Part shown: one piece after another, positions 19,148 to 28,500 of the stretch
Layout of the letters: each line of letters opens with the position of its first letter
Numbering within the stretch: position 1 is the stretch's first letter
Assembly (NCBI GenBank): GCA_947449255.1
Contig: CANFQX010000001.1
Location: 124,001 to 188,000 of the forward strand
Origin: Pseudobdellovibrionaceae bacterium
GTDB lineage: Bacteria; Bdellovibrionota; Bdellovibrionia; Bdellovibrionales; Bdellovibrionaceae
Reading direction: 5' to 3'
DNA: 64,000 nt
Program-made: the position numbers and the translations under genes
Notes under the pieces: generated by a model
Told to the model about the DNA's origin: nothing
What the model saw: only the letters and a program-made list of their open reading frames with translations
Databases searched by the model: none

Positions 19148-20119
19148 TTAATTGCATGTGATCAGACTAACTGGATCATTAACGGGATAGCATAAAAGTG
19201 CGTTCTCATGAACCCCACTGACCCGTCCTTGCGCAAAATCAAAACTTCCCTTTGCTGAGAGCCCTCCAGTCCCTGAGGACGGACATCGTCCGTTAAGAAC
19301 ATTTCCATAACAATAAGAAAATCCACTCGCCCATCCAAAAGAGCAACCCGCAAAAATGCCCAGCGGAGCTGATGTATCCGGAGTTGCGGGGATTGTGCAA
19401 GTGTCAGTGCCATTCGTGCAGGTTTTTGCTGGGTGCTGATAAATATTCGCGACGGTGCATTTCTTACAGATAGGCTCGCCCAGAGCGTCTATCCCCTTCA
19501 GGACTAGTTTAGGGTCACAGCTTAAAGCCTCTGCTGTCTTACATCCTAGAATTTTAACAGCCGTTAAAGGGCCACTCGTTGACAGATTAATTGGAAATTT
19601 CAGATCACGAAGACTTCGAATCAGTTTTGATTTTTTAAAAATAATATTGAGAGCACCGCGTGCAGTATTTTTAGCGAGATCTACGCTGTATATATTTAAT
19701 TCCATTCCAAAATTTGCACTGGTTTCGATTTCCAAACTTCTTGAAAGGGGTGATACCAATCCGCCGACACTTGTATCGCCGATTTTTCTTAGGCCGAAGC
19801 GGTGTGTGATAGCCGGATCTGGCGGATTCGCAGGCACCTCGACAACATTACTATTAAAAGTCAATTTAGGAAGCCCACCCACAACATTGGCTGATAAAAA
19901 TAAATCACTACAGGTTTTTGAGTTTGATAATATTTGCGATACCGATCGGGCATAATCCAAAGCCGCCAACTTTTGCTCCAGGGCACTATTCTCTTTGCTT
20001 TGCATGGATTGCATGGCCGCTAAAGCCATCACTAAAATCATCGAAATCCCAATCCCGACCAAAGCTTGAACGATGGACTGGCCCGATTGATCTTTGAAAT
20101 AAAACCGGCTGGATTTCAT
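19148..20119 (-). CDS. Pilin-like protein, tandem paralogue with Cys-rich C-terminus
   Basis: 323 residues from ATG 20119. The start is set by AGAGGGAG about 8 bases upstream, and it places Gly at position 13, exactly as in its neighbour. After Gly13 comes QSIVQALVGIGISMILVM: +1 Gln, +5 Gln. The middle third matches the downstream paralogue (SVSQILSNSKTCSDLFLSAN; GDTSVGGLVS; LIRSLRDLKFPINL). The last 110 residues are an added domain with about ten Cys (CKTAEALSC, CKKC, TCTNGTDTC, AGCSFG). No 3' partner is needed: each gene has its own ribosome site and they are 61 bp apart. Probable surface-exposed pilin-like or adhesive subunit; function unproven. Confidence 0.6.
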   Translation of the reverse strand: MKSSRFYFKDQSGQSIVQALVGIGISMILVMALAAMQSMQSKENSALEQKLAALDYARSVSQILSNSKTCSDLFLSANVVGGLPKLTFNSNVVEVPANPPDPAITHRFGLRKIGDTSVGGLVSPLSRSLEIETSANFGMELNIYSVDLAKNTARGALNIIFKKSKLIRSLRDLKFPINLSTSGPLTAVKILGCKTAEALSCDPKLVLKGIDALGEPICKKCTVANIYQHPAKTCTNGTDTCTIPATPDTSAPLGIFAGCSFGWASGFSYCYGNVLNGRCPSSGTGGLSAKGSFDFAQGRVSGVHENALLCYPVNDPVSLITCN

Positions 20120-20204
20120 ATCAACTCCCTCTATCATCTAGGCTAACAGAAAAAAAAATTATTTCATTAGCAACCTGCGGGATCGAATAAGGTCGCTTAT
20201 GAAA

Positions 20205-20234
20205 TTCTCAACATGGGATTTCTCAGCATGGGAT
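20205..20234. repeat. 15-bp tandem duplication
   Basis: TTCTCAACATGGGAT (20205-20219) is followed at once by TTCTCAGCATGGGAT (20220-20234), differing at one base, then a T run. It sits just downstream of the tldE stop, between it and the upstream region of the pilin-like gene. Confidence 0.8.
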
Positions 20235-20248
20235 TTTTTTTAGCCGAC

Positions 20249-21604
20249 CTAGGCCCCTGCAAAACTGCAAGATTTCACCAAAACATCTGGGCAAATCATC
20301 GAGCTTCCCGGTTGATTGTATTCATTCCCCAACTGCTCAATATCCGACAAAAGAGTCAGCACATTGCCGGAGATAACGAAGCGATCAATGGCCCCCAAGC
20401 ATTTTCCATTTTCGTATAAAAACCCCTCAGCAGGCAAAGAAAAATCACCTGTTGATTCCTTAAATCCAGCATGCAAGCCACCAGAAAATTCAGTGAGATA
20501 AACCACCTTAGGATAGGAAGCTAAAAGTTCTGCCAAAGTTTTTTCACCTTGAGCCAAAATTAAATTTGTCGGCGCAATTCCCAGCGAAGAGGCCGGACTG
20601 CGAGAAGCATGGGCCGTGTGGGCCATCTGCATTTTTTTTGAGTATTCCAAATTAGTCAGAAAACTTTTTAAAACTCCATTTTCAACCAAAACAGTTTTTT
20701 GAGAAGGAGCACCCTCATCATCAAAAGGACGAACGATGCGACCGTCACTGCGAAATGGATCATCGCTGAGTTGAAATTTTTCACTAGCAATGCTTTGTCC
20801 CAGTTTACCTTCAAATAAAGATTTCCCTTCATGAAGCTCTTTCGCTGAAAAATAGGAGCTGATCATATTCAAGACTGTTGGGAATTGTTCGCGGCAGATC
20901 ACGACGGGATAATTCCCTGTCGCCAGGGTCTGTGCTCCGAGCCGTGAAATAGCTTTTTGAACTCCCTCTTGGGCCACTTTATCAACATTGATTTCCTTAA
21001 AAGTGCGAACAAAAAATCCTTCGCCATCCATTTTTGAAGATTCGCCCTCTTTGGCTAAGGCATAAGCATAGCCTGAAAAATAACTCTGCTTAAACTGCTG
21101 GTCCAAACCTTCAGAGTTCAAAATTCTTTTTGAACTGACTGTCTCTGCCAGTCCAGAATAGGGAACGGATTGGACGCGCTGATCTAAATCCAAACACTTT
21201 GCTTCAAGATTTCGGGCGATTTCCATTTTTTTGTCCATAGGAATCTCTTCGCTAGAGAAAAGATGTGACATTTCTTGATTCAGTTGTGTGGCCCCTGATG
21301 GTCCTTGCAATGGAATTTGAAAGTCCTCATCATTGTGAACGGTTTTGGCGTTCATCAGGGCCTCGTTATAGGTTCGAAGCAATGATTCTGAGGATAAATT
21401 CTCGGTGTAGGCATAGCCTTGATTTGCTCCTAAAATCACTCTCAAACCGGCCATTTGAGCTTGCGTTGATTCAAAGGAATGCAATTTTCTTTTTTGAAAT
21501 CCGATGCTTAAATTTTCGCCACCAGTCAGCAACATTTCAACTTTTGCGCCATCATGATGAGCTTGTTCTGAAATTTTTTGAAAGTTTAATTTTATTGTAT
21601 CCAT
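20249..21604 (-). CDS. tldE: TldE/PmbA, partner subunit of the TldD protease
   Basis: 451 residues. TldE (PmbA) lacks the metal site and pairs with TldD to form a metalloprotease that cleaves unfolded or modified peptides, known from microcin B17 maturation and CcdA degradation. Landmarks: an N-terminal AKVEMLLTGGENLSIGF domain, a central GLAETVSSKRILNSEG strand, and a C-terminal SSLGIAPTNLILAQGE and STGDFSLPAEGFLYENG, the TldE counterpart of the TldD ending. No HExxxH is present, as expected. Its start codon overlaps the tldD stop by one base (TAATG), so the two subunits are co-translated. Confidence 0.93.
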   Translation of the reverse strand: MDTIKLNFQKISEQAHHDGAKVEMLLTGGENLSIGFQKRKLHSFESTQAQMAGLRVILGANQGYAYTENLSSESLLRTYNEALMNAKTVHNDEDFQIPLQGPSGATQLNQEMSHLFSSEEIPMDKKMEIARNLEAKCLDLDQRVQSVPYSGLAETVSSKRILNSEGLDQQFKQSYFSGYAYALAKEGESSKMDGEGFFVRTFKEINVDKVAQEGVQKAISRLGAQTLATGNYPVVICREQFPTVLNMISSYFSAKELHEGKSLFEGKLGQSIASEKFQLSDDPFRSDGRIVRPFDDEGAPSQKTVLVENGVLKSFLTNLEYSKKMQMAHTAHASRSPASSLGIAPTNLILAQGEKTLAELLASYPKVVYLTEFSGGLHAGFKESTGDFSLPAEGFLYENGKCLGAIDRFVISGNVLTLLSDIEQLGNEYNQPGSSMICPDVLVKSCSFAGA

Positions 21605-22992
21605 TATTTTGCTCTCCCACCGACCATCAAGCTAGAAACGAGGATCTGTGGTTGCCCCACTGCGGCTGGAATGCTCCCACTGACAGACCCACACATTCCC
21701 CGCGCCAATTTTAAATCCTTCGACACCTTCGTGATTTTACCCAAAGTATCAATCCCCCGTCCAATCAAACAAGCACCCTTCACCGGCTCTTCAATACGGC
21801 CGTTGCGAATGATGTAGGCTTCCCCGACTTGGAAATTGAAATCTCCGGTGCCGGGATTGACAGAACCCCCGCCCATTTTTTTTGCATAGAGCCCATAATC
21901 CACATCGCGAATCATTTCTTCAAAACTGTCGTTCCCAGCTGCGATATAGGTGTTTCGCATGCGAGAGGCAGGTGCATACTTGTAGGACTGACGACGGCCA
22001 CTGCCCGTTATTTCATGGCCAGTTTGCCGCGATCCCATTTCGTCGACGATGTAAGATTTCAAAACGCCATTTTCAATCAACACAGTTTTCTGAGTTTTAT
22101 TTCCCTCGTCATCAATATTTAAGGAGCCCCACCCATTTTCAATAGTGCCATCATCAATGGCCGTGACACTTTCATGGGCAATTTTTTGTCCCAGTTTGCC
22201 ACAAAAAACAGAAGCCTCCTTGGCGATACTGGTCGTTTCGAGGCCGTGTCCTGAGGCCTCATGAAAAATCACGCCGCCAAAGCCATTGTCGATGACCACA
22301 GGCATTTCACCGGCTGGGGCATAGTCCGCTGTCGTTAGCATCATCGCACAGTCGACGGCCTTCTCTGCGAGCTCTTTCAGCTGAATCTGATCATAGATCT
22401 CAGATGTACCCATATGCCCTTCATCTTCTGAAGAGCTTTCTTTTAGGCCATTGTTGTCTACGAAAGTCTGCATCCGTAACCTTGAGTAAGCGCGTTCATC
22501 GTAGGCCATCAGGCCTCGCGAGTTCGCAATCTGTATTTTTTGAAACTTTTCATTCAAGCCCGCCTCAACTTGCGTCACGGATGAGCTGCGAGCCCTGGCA
22601 TGTTGATCGATGGAATTGAGCCACTGGAATTTTCGGTCCCGATTCATCTCCCAAGGTTTTTCTCCATAGGTGTGAACGGAATCAAAAGAAACCTGCAGCA
22701 AAGGCAAAGTTTTTTTACCAGCTCCACCATCCCGACTTTGTGCGGCTCTTAAGGCCGCTTTGACTAAGCCCGTTTCAGACAGATCGTTCGTTGTGACATA
22801 AATAATTTCATGACCAAAAAATAAGCGAATCCCTGCCCCATAAAGTTGACCAACAATGGCTTGCTCGGGACGAGAGTTCAAAATAGAAAGTTGTGAAGAG
22901 TAGGTGTCTTCAAGAAAAATATCTGCGAAGTCAGCTCCGCTGCTCATTGCTGCATCCAAAGCCTTCGATAAAATATGAGATTGAACAATCAT
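21604..22992 (-). CDS. tldD: TldD metalloprotease subunit
   Basis: 462 residues from ATG 22992, chosen over an ATG 30 bases upstream because AAGGGGA lies at the right distance. The zinc site HEASGH is at residues 244-249 (His244, Glu245, His249), within VIDNGFGGVIFHEASGHGLE. The C-terminal region carries the usual SGRRQSYKYAPASRMRNTY and GGSVNPGTGDFNF blocks. With TldE it forms the cytoplasmic protease that takes extended peptides. The pair is complete and nothing looks degraded. No microcin or peptide substrate gene is visible nearby. Confidence 0.95.
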   Translation of the reverse strand: MIVQSHILSKALDAAMSSGADFADIFLEDTYSSQLSILNSRPEQAIVGQLYGAGIRLFFGHEIIYVTTNDLSETGLVKAALRAAQSRDGGAGKKTLPLLQVSFDSVHTYGEKPWEMNRDRKFQWLNSIDQHARARSSSVTQVEAGLNEKFQKIQIANSRGLMAYDERAYSRLRMQTFVDNNGLKESSSEDEGHMGTSEIYDQIQLKELAEKAVDCAMMLTTADYAPAGEMPVVIDNGFGGVIFHEASGHGLETTSIAKEASVFCGKLGQKIAHESVTAIDDGTIENGWGSLNIDDEGNKTQKTVLIENGVLKSYIVDEMGSRQTGHEITGSGRRQSYKYAPASRMRNTYIAAGNDSFEEMIRDVDYGLYAKKMGGGSVNPGTGDFNFQVGEAYIIRNGRIEEPVKGACLIGRGIDTLGKITKVSKDLKLARGMCGSVSGSIPAAVGQPQILVSSLMVGGRAK

Positions 22993-23188
22993 GATGTCCC
23001 CTTTAATGAGACCAGGATACATCGAAGAGGCCTTCCTTCAAAATAAAAAAGCAACAACTCACATTTCATTTAAAAAAAATTGTATTGCGAGGACGACTTG
23101 TGGTTTATAGTTAAGACTGGGCAGGCTTTATCATCATTTGCTAAATCCTTCTACCACCTCAATGACCACTCCTTGAAAAGGTTGAAAC

Positions 23189-23752
23189 ATGCCTTTTATC
23201 CGTGCAAAAAAAATGTCTACTTTCAGAAAAGTAGCCCTGTCACTTTGGAATTCTGGAGGCGATCCTTCTGTGTATGGCTTCCTGGAGGTCGATGTGACTG
23301 ACAAAGACCTCACCTCCCCGATGCCTTTAGTTAAAAACGCCCGTCTCATTAGGAAAAGGGAGGATCCACATCTGGGATTTGCCTTCAATTTAATTGGCAG
23401 CTTGCCATGGTTTATGACCAAACTTTTTTTAAATTTTTATTCTTTTTTAACTCATGACCTCAATATCAATTTTAAAAAAATAAGACTGCCACATATTCCC
23501 CTGGGCTCAATCATCATCACAAATGTGGGCTCTTTGGGAATTAAAAAGGCGCTAGTTCCGCTAGTTCCCTTCAGTCGATCAGCAATGCTGCTCTCGGTGG
23601 GAGAGATCACCAAAGAAGCGCGAGTCGTTAACGATACAATTCAAATTCGAAAAATCATGCATCTTGGAGTCACCTTTGATCATCGCTTCTTTGATGGATC
23701 CCAGGCGGCAGCCATGATTCGAGATTTTGAATTCCATTTTCATCAACTCTAG
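23189..23752 (+). CDS. Stand-alone E2-type acyltransferase domain
   Basis: 187 residues, with AAAAGG before the ATG. It matches only the C-terminal catalytic half of 2-oxoacid dehydrogenase E2 (chloramphenicol-acetyltransferase fold): IIITNVGSLG, then the active-site motif FDHRFFDGSQAAAMI (His, Asp of H-R-x-x-D-G). No lipoyl or E1-binding domain is present and no E1 or E3 gene is near, so it is not part of a normal dehydrogenase complex. The active residues are intact, which argues for a separate acyl-CoA transferase activity rather than a broken gene. Substrate unknown. Confidence 0.75.
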   Translation: MPFIRAKKMSTFRKVALSLWNSGGDPSVYGFLEVDVTDKDLTSPMPLVKNARLIRKREDPHLGFAFNLIGSLPWFMTKLFLNFYSFLTHDLNINFKKIRLPHIPLGSIIITNVGSLGIKKALVPLVPFSRSAMLLSVGEITKEARVVNDTIQIRKIMHLGVTFDHRFFDGSQAAAMIRDFEFHFHQL

Positions 23753-23772
23753 AGATTATATTTTTTTAAAAA

Positions 23773-24006
23773 TCAAAAAATGACGTTATGGTCTTCAAAA
23801 AGCTGGATAAAAAACCGCATTATAAAAACAGATCTTAAGGACCAAAATATTGTTCGCACCCAATTTGATTGATTCAAAAACTGCACTGTTTCTAAATTAA
23901 ACTCAATGGAAAGCTTATTGTGCGCAGGAACACTCAAAAAAGCTGTTGCCAACCAAATAAGACCCGTCATAAAAAAACAACAAAAAGCATGCGCCATATA
24001 GATCAT
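23773..24006 (-). pseudogene. Small membrane protein, possibly an internally deleted remnant
   Basis: The frame gives about 77-88 residues (ATG 24006 or TTG 24039; no clear ribosome site). The end, VPAHNKLSIEF followed by NQSNWVRTIFWSLRSV, resembles the C-terminal part of a membrane-protein family I recall at about 140 residues, in which AH----FMTGLIW opens the protein and the PxHNKL segment comes after further helices. Here FMTGLIWL runs directly into ATAFLSVPAHNKL, as if the middle had been lost in frame between two similar LIWL segments. This comparison is from memory. It could instead be a genuine short protein. Confidence 0.4.
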
Positions 24007-24068
24007 CGGAAAAAAGTTTTGACTCAAAGAATTCTCCAACCAAAAAAACGAGGTTGCATTTGATACAC

Positions 24069-24098
24069 GAGTTCTTGAGATTAAATCAGTAAGAACTC
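24069..24098. other. Gene-poor stretch upstream of the 24.4 kb gene, with inverted repeat
   Basis: Between about 24040 and 24438 I see no convincing gene. It contains the inverted repeat GAGTTCTT (24069-24076) / AAGAACTC (24091-24098) with a 14-base loop and no T run, and a small hairpin TCTCC-TTTT-GGAGA at 24380-24393. A 75-codon open frame at 24140-24367 has no ribosome site or protein-like composition. The stretch is probably a leader/regulatory region plus decayed sequence. Confidence 0.45.
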
Positions 24099-24438
24099 AA
24101 GTCAATGGCTGCTGAGTTAAAAAATATCAACTTGTTTATGTGGCGCCCCTTTACGTCACCTGTCTAAGGATTAACCATGGGCCTTCCAGGCTCTCGCCGC
24201 TGAGCTTTTGTTTAGTTTATGCTTCTAGGGAAACACAGAATATCTCAAAAAATTATATACTTACAGGGCTTAATTCAACCCCAAGCTTCGACTCCACTGG
24301 GAAATTCCACAAGTTGTCAGGCACCACGCCCTTCGATTTAGCCGGCACAAGAATTGAAGTGAAATAGAACTAGAGGCGATCTCCTTTTGGAGAAATGGGC
24401 TGATATTGAGTTCGAATTATTTAATTTTTGGAGTTGAT

Positions 24439-25596
24439 GTGACCAAGCAAACACTGACATTATTGAGTTCTTATCTCATCTTGAATGTGAGTATTGCCTA
24501 TGCTGGAAACACATACACCAGAACACCAAGCCAACAAAACACCCTGCAAACCGAAAATAAAATCAAAGAAGATAAATTAACAACAGAATGGCGACTCCGC
24601 TTTGCAGGGGTTGGCTCTAATGATGACCAAAGTCAGTCCAAGTATATTGATTTCAAATTGGATCTGCGCTCTAAATATACCCTTCATCATAATTTAGTCT
24701 TGGATATTCAACCTTCCTTGCGATTGATTTCGGGCCAAAGTCAGACTATTGATGGCGCTGATAAATTAGAAAATAAAATTCTACTCAGCCAGGCTGCTGC
24801 TCATTTTACACCTTTTAATTACCTCCGGATGTCCGCAGGGGCATTAAATCAACGATATATTCACAACAGCCTTTTGGTCGATGATTTGGCCTTTCCCGCA
24901 GCGCGAACATTGGGGCAAATTAAAACTGATCATATTGAAACGGGCCTTGCTCTTGAAACGGCCATTCCAACGTCCTCCTCCCTCAGCACAAATACAAAAG
25001 AACTTGAACCGACTCCTTCTCTGAATTCAGCAGAGTTTGTCTTTAAGTGGTCCAACAAAGACAGTTTTTTTAAATTCAACCTAGGCTACTTTATTTTCAA
25101 CAATCTGCCCTCGTCAGTGGCGCAGCAGTCCATGCTTTTGGGAAACACCGTGAGCAACTTTTCTGATGCAAAGTATTCCTTTGTTAATAAATATGAAGGT
25201 TTTGAGGCTTCCACCGAATTCCAATTTCAATGCAATAAGTATTTTGACTTGATTTCACAGCTTGAATACCTAAAAAACACTCAAGTGCTCGATCAAGACT
25301 CTTCAGGCTACAAGGTCATACTTGGAACAAACCTACATTTGATCTCAAATATGGATTGGACCATGAAGGGTTCCTATTTCAGCATCGCTCCCGATGCTGC
25401 CGTCGCCTTTTTCAATTCAAGAAGTTATGAAACAAATCGAATTGGCTACAGTGCTGAATCCACTTTAGCTTTTAAAAAAGAAAACTTTAAAGTGGGAATT
25501 CAATTTAGTGAAACTGAAGTGATGTTTAACAATCCCGCTCAAACAAGGCAAAAATCTCTGATGATCAAAATGGAGACCTTTTATGCGAACATTTAA
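24439..25596 (+). CDS. Predicted outer-membrane beta-barrel protein paired with a lipoprotein
   Basis: 385 residues from GTG 24439, chosen because TTGGAG lies six bases upstream and it yields the signal peptide MTKQTLTLLSSYLILNVSIAYA; the frame opens at TTG 24406 without either. The mature protein is beta-rich with alternating strands (WRLRFAGVG, IDFKLDLRSKYTL, LVLDIQPSLRLISG) and ends KMETFYANI, so a barrel of the alginate-export/porin kind is likely. It shows no clear similarity to the two module barrels. Its end overlaps the start of the following lipoprotein by 14 bp, repeating the barrel-then-lipoprotein layout seen at 14.5 and 49.7 kb. Confidence 0.65.
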   Translation: MTKQTLTLLSSYLILNVSIAYAGNTYTRTPSQQNTLQTENKIKEDKLTTEWRLRFAGVGSNDDQSQSKYIDFKLDLRSKYTLHHNLVLDIQPSLRLISGQSQTIDGADKLENKILLSQAAAHFTPFNYLRMSAGALNQRYIHNSLLVDDLAFPAARTLGQIKTDHIETGLALETAIPTSSSLSTNTKELEPTPSLNSAEFVFKWSNKDSFFKFNLGYFIFNNLPSSVAQQSMLLGNTVSNFSDAKYSFVNKYEGFEASTEFQFQCNKYFDLISQLEYLKNTQVLDQDSSGYKVILGTNLHLISNMDWTMKGSYFSIAPDAAVAFFNSRSYETNRIGYSAESTLAFKKENFKVGIQFSETEVMFNNPAQTRQKSLMIKMETFYANI

Positions 25597-28500
25597 GTTA
25601 ATCTTAAGATCGATGTTTGTTGGGCTGACAGGACTCTTTATTTTAGGCTGCAACTTGCCCTCACCATCAAGTCGAGAATCAGAAAAGGCAACAGCAAACA
25701 CCAGCAAAGACTCGTCCTCAGCCACTTTCAATATTGAAGCGGTGCCTGGCCGTTCCTCAGCCTTAGAGTCAGCCAGAGAAGATCTATTTGGCCTTCCGAC
25801 ATCAAAGTCTTTTAATTTTTATGCTTGTTTAAAAGATATTTACTATAACAAACCCATCACGGGACATGCCTTTAAAATTGAGGGCATCGATGCCAATGCC
25901 ACCAGTGATTCTTCAGGCTGCATCTCTTGGTCAGAAAATATTTCTTACAATTATCTTGGCGATTCAAAATATCTCAAGCTCACTCGCCACATCACCGGCA
26001 TGGGCATTCAAAAGGGCACACGCTCGGTGTCCTTTGCCATCAACCCGTGGTCTCACGGCGAAAACTTGGCCGCTGTGGTTGATGTCAAAAATGAAGGCTC
26101 CATTCCAAATCTTGTGAAGTCAGAATCCGACTCTTCCAGTGCCCTCAAAGGACTTTCAAAAGATGGAAATTTGAAAACACGCTCTTTGTGGCTAGATGAA
26201 GGCCGACTTTTTGTGACTGAAAAACAGATGACAACGAAGGGCGCAGACTTAATGATTGAGCTCCGTGGATCCCCCTCTATTCAACTTTCAAAAATGAGTG
26301 GGGATTTATGGCTCAGACCTCTCACTGAAGGAACTTTCAAGGTTCGCCTCAAAATCATTCACTCTTACATTGAAGCGGGCACAGAAATTCACCGCCTACT
26401 GAATCAAAGTGAATTGTTAGATGCTAAAATGGAAAGTGGCAGTTTAGCAGTGCGCTCACTTCTGACCATGACCGCAATTCCAACGCGAGGTCAATTGATT
26501 CTGGGCCTTGAATTAGAACCTGCACATGCCCCTCAGGGCTTAACCGCTTTCAGTGGAATTTATGTCCTTGGTGACTATGATCAATTGAAAGGAACCTCAT
26601 TTTTAAAATTAGCCACGGAAGTTGTCCAAGACAAAAACTTTAAAGTTGATAGCTACATCAATGCCAAACAAGATTTAATTTCACAAAACACCGACACTTA
26701 TCAAAAACCTAAAATAGAGGTTGCACCGCTCGAATTTAAATTTATCAAAGTTGGCGCAGAAAAAACTTCCGAACGTCAGGTCGTCTTTAATGTTAAAGCT
26801 TGTCTTCGAAATGGAATGGATCAAAAAAGCTCTCGGGCACAAACCTTTAAAATCTCCAAATTCAGAGCTAATCTTGTCGCATCTGAAAATGCCCTTCGGG
26901 TTCAAACGGATAACAATTCATGTGTGAATTGGGATGAAACAATTGAATTTAAGTATTTTGATTGCCAGCACTTCTTGAAAGGTTACGTTCAAATAGAAAA
27001 TGCTGATTTGGGCATGAATCAAAAGCTCGAGATCCTTGTGAATCCCTGGGACACTTTTAGCAGCATCGGTCGAGATTTACGTTATGTCGATCCCACCGAG
27101 AAATTAAGCTTAAACTGCAGTCATGAAAGCCGTCCAAAAACAAGATTAACGATGGACTCTTTTTCATACAACACAATCTCCTACAAATATGAAGTGGATG
27201 ATTTGCTAAGACTCAATGTTTTAAAAAAGATTCAACTCAAAATAGATCCACGCACCGTGGCTTACTCAAGCCTTTCGGCGGGTCGCAGCGAATCTGAAAA
27301 ACTGCGTGATGGCGTGTATCTGCTCAAACTCGCCATCGTTCGCAATCGCGATTATGATCAAAGCAACACCTATGTCACCTCAGCTGAAAAAATTGTCAAT
27401 GTGATCAATGGACAAATAAATACGGACATTACGTTTAAAGCCCATGACCTCAAAGCTCTCGGCAATCGAAATAATCTGTTGGTTGAGCTTTACCCAGCGG
27501 ATGAAAGTAAATTGCTGATAACAAACTCAGCGATCCATCTTCAACAGCCAGAAAAAGGCATGGATTTCATTATCGCTCAAGATTCTGGCCTTGAGTCCCC
27601 CACTTTCATCGGCCCCATCATCCTCAATCTCGATGAGTCCGCCAGATCATTACGAATTTTAGATGAAGCGGCGATCAGTTCTTTATTGATCCAGAACCAA
27701 AGTATTAAAAATTCACGCTCTGGCCTCGTTGGACAAATCATTGCTGAGGGTAAACTTGCTGAAAAGGCCAATCATGAATCTCAAAGATTGCATGCTGAAA
27801 ATGCGCAATTCACAGCAGATCACAATCTGTCCTTCATTGATTTGAATAAGTTAAATGACCACACTGATCTGTCTTTGGCTTTGAAACTCAATTCAGCTCA
27901 GACCAGAATAAATCTTAAGAAATCAGAACTGATGAGTCTTCAGAGCTCAAGCCAAATTCAAAAAGATTTGGCCACGAAGCTTTGTAACTTCTGGACCGTT
28001 GAATTTTTACCAAGCCAATTTGCAAATAAAGGTGGCAGTATTAGCCGATCCGGAAAATCAGGCTTCTACAATGATTGCCTGCAAGCGGCAGCTAAAAACC
28101 CCTCCACATTCTTTTTGATCGATCGTCGCCTTAAAGTTAAAGAAGTGGGCGAAACAAAATATCTCAAAGGTTTTAATCAAGGGCTGACCGTTGGGACTAA
28201 CTTTTCATTGAGCAGATCTGACTCAGAAAATTTCAACACGACAAAGTCAGTTAGCGTCAGTGCAAAACTCGGTCTAGGAAAGCTTTTCCTAGATATGGTC
28301 TCCCTAGACACAGGGGCCAATATGTCGGCTTCTTGGACGACCAGTGAGTCCAACAGCACCAGCAGTTCAATTTCTGTGGGGGCCGCATCCACAATAGTGG
28401 TCCAGACAAGCCGACTCAAGGTGACTCTGAAACAATATGAAAAGTGCACACAAATTAAACTAAACCCCCTTCTCTTCAAAAAAGACGACCATTGGTTTGG

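Noticed and set aside
19455-19955. 166-codon plus-strand frame within the upstream pilin-like gene
   Set aside because: Antisense to a protein supported by its paralogue; no signal or family features.
24140-24367. 75-codon frame in the gene-poor region
   Set aside because: No ribosome site and no protein-like pattern; it is followed by another gene's leader.
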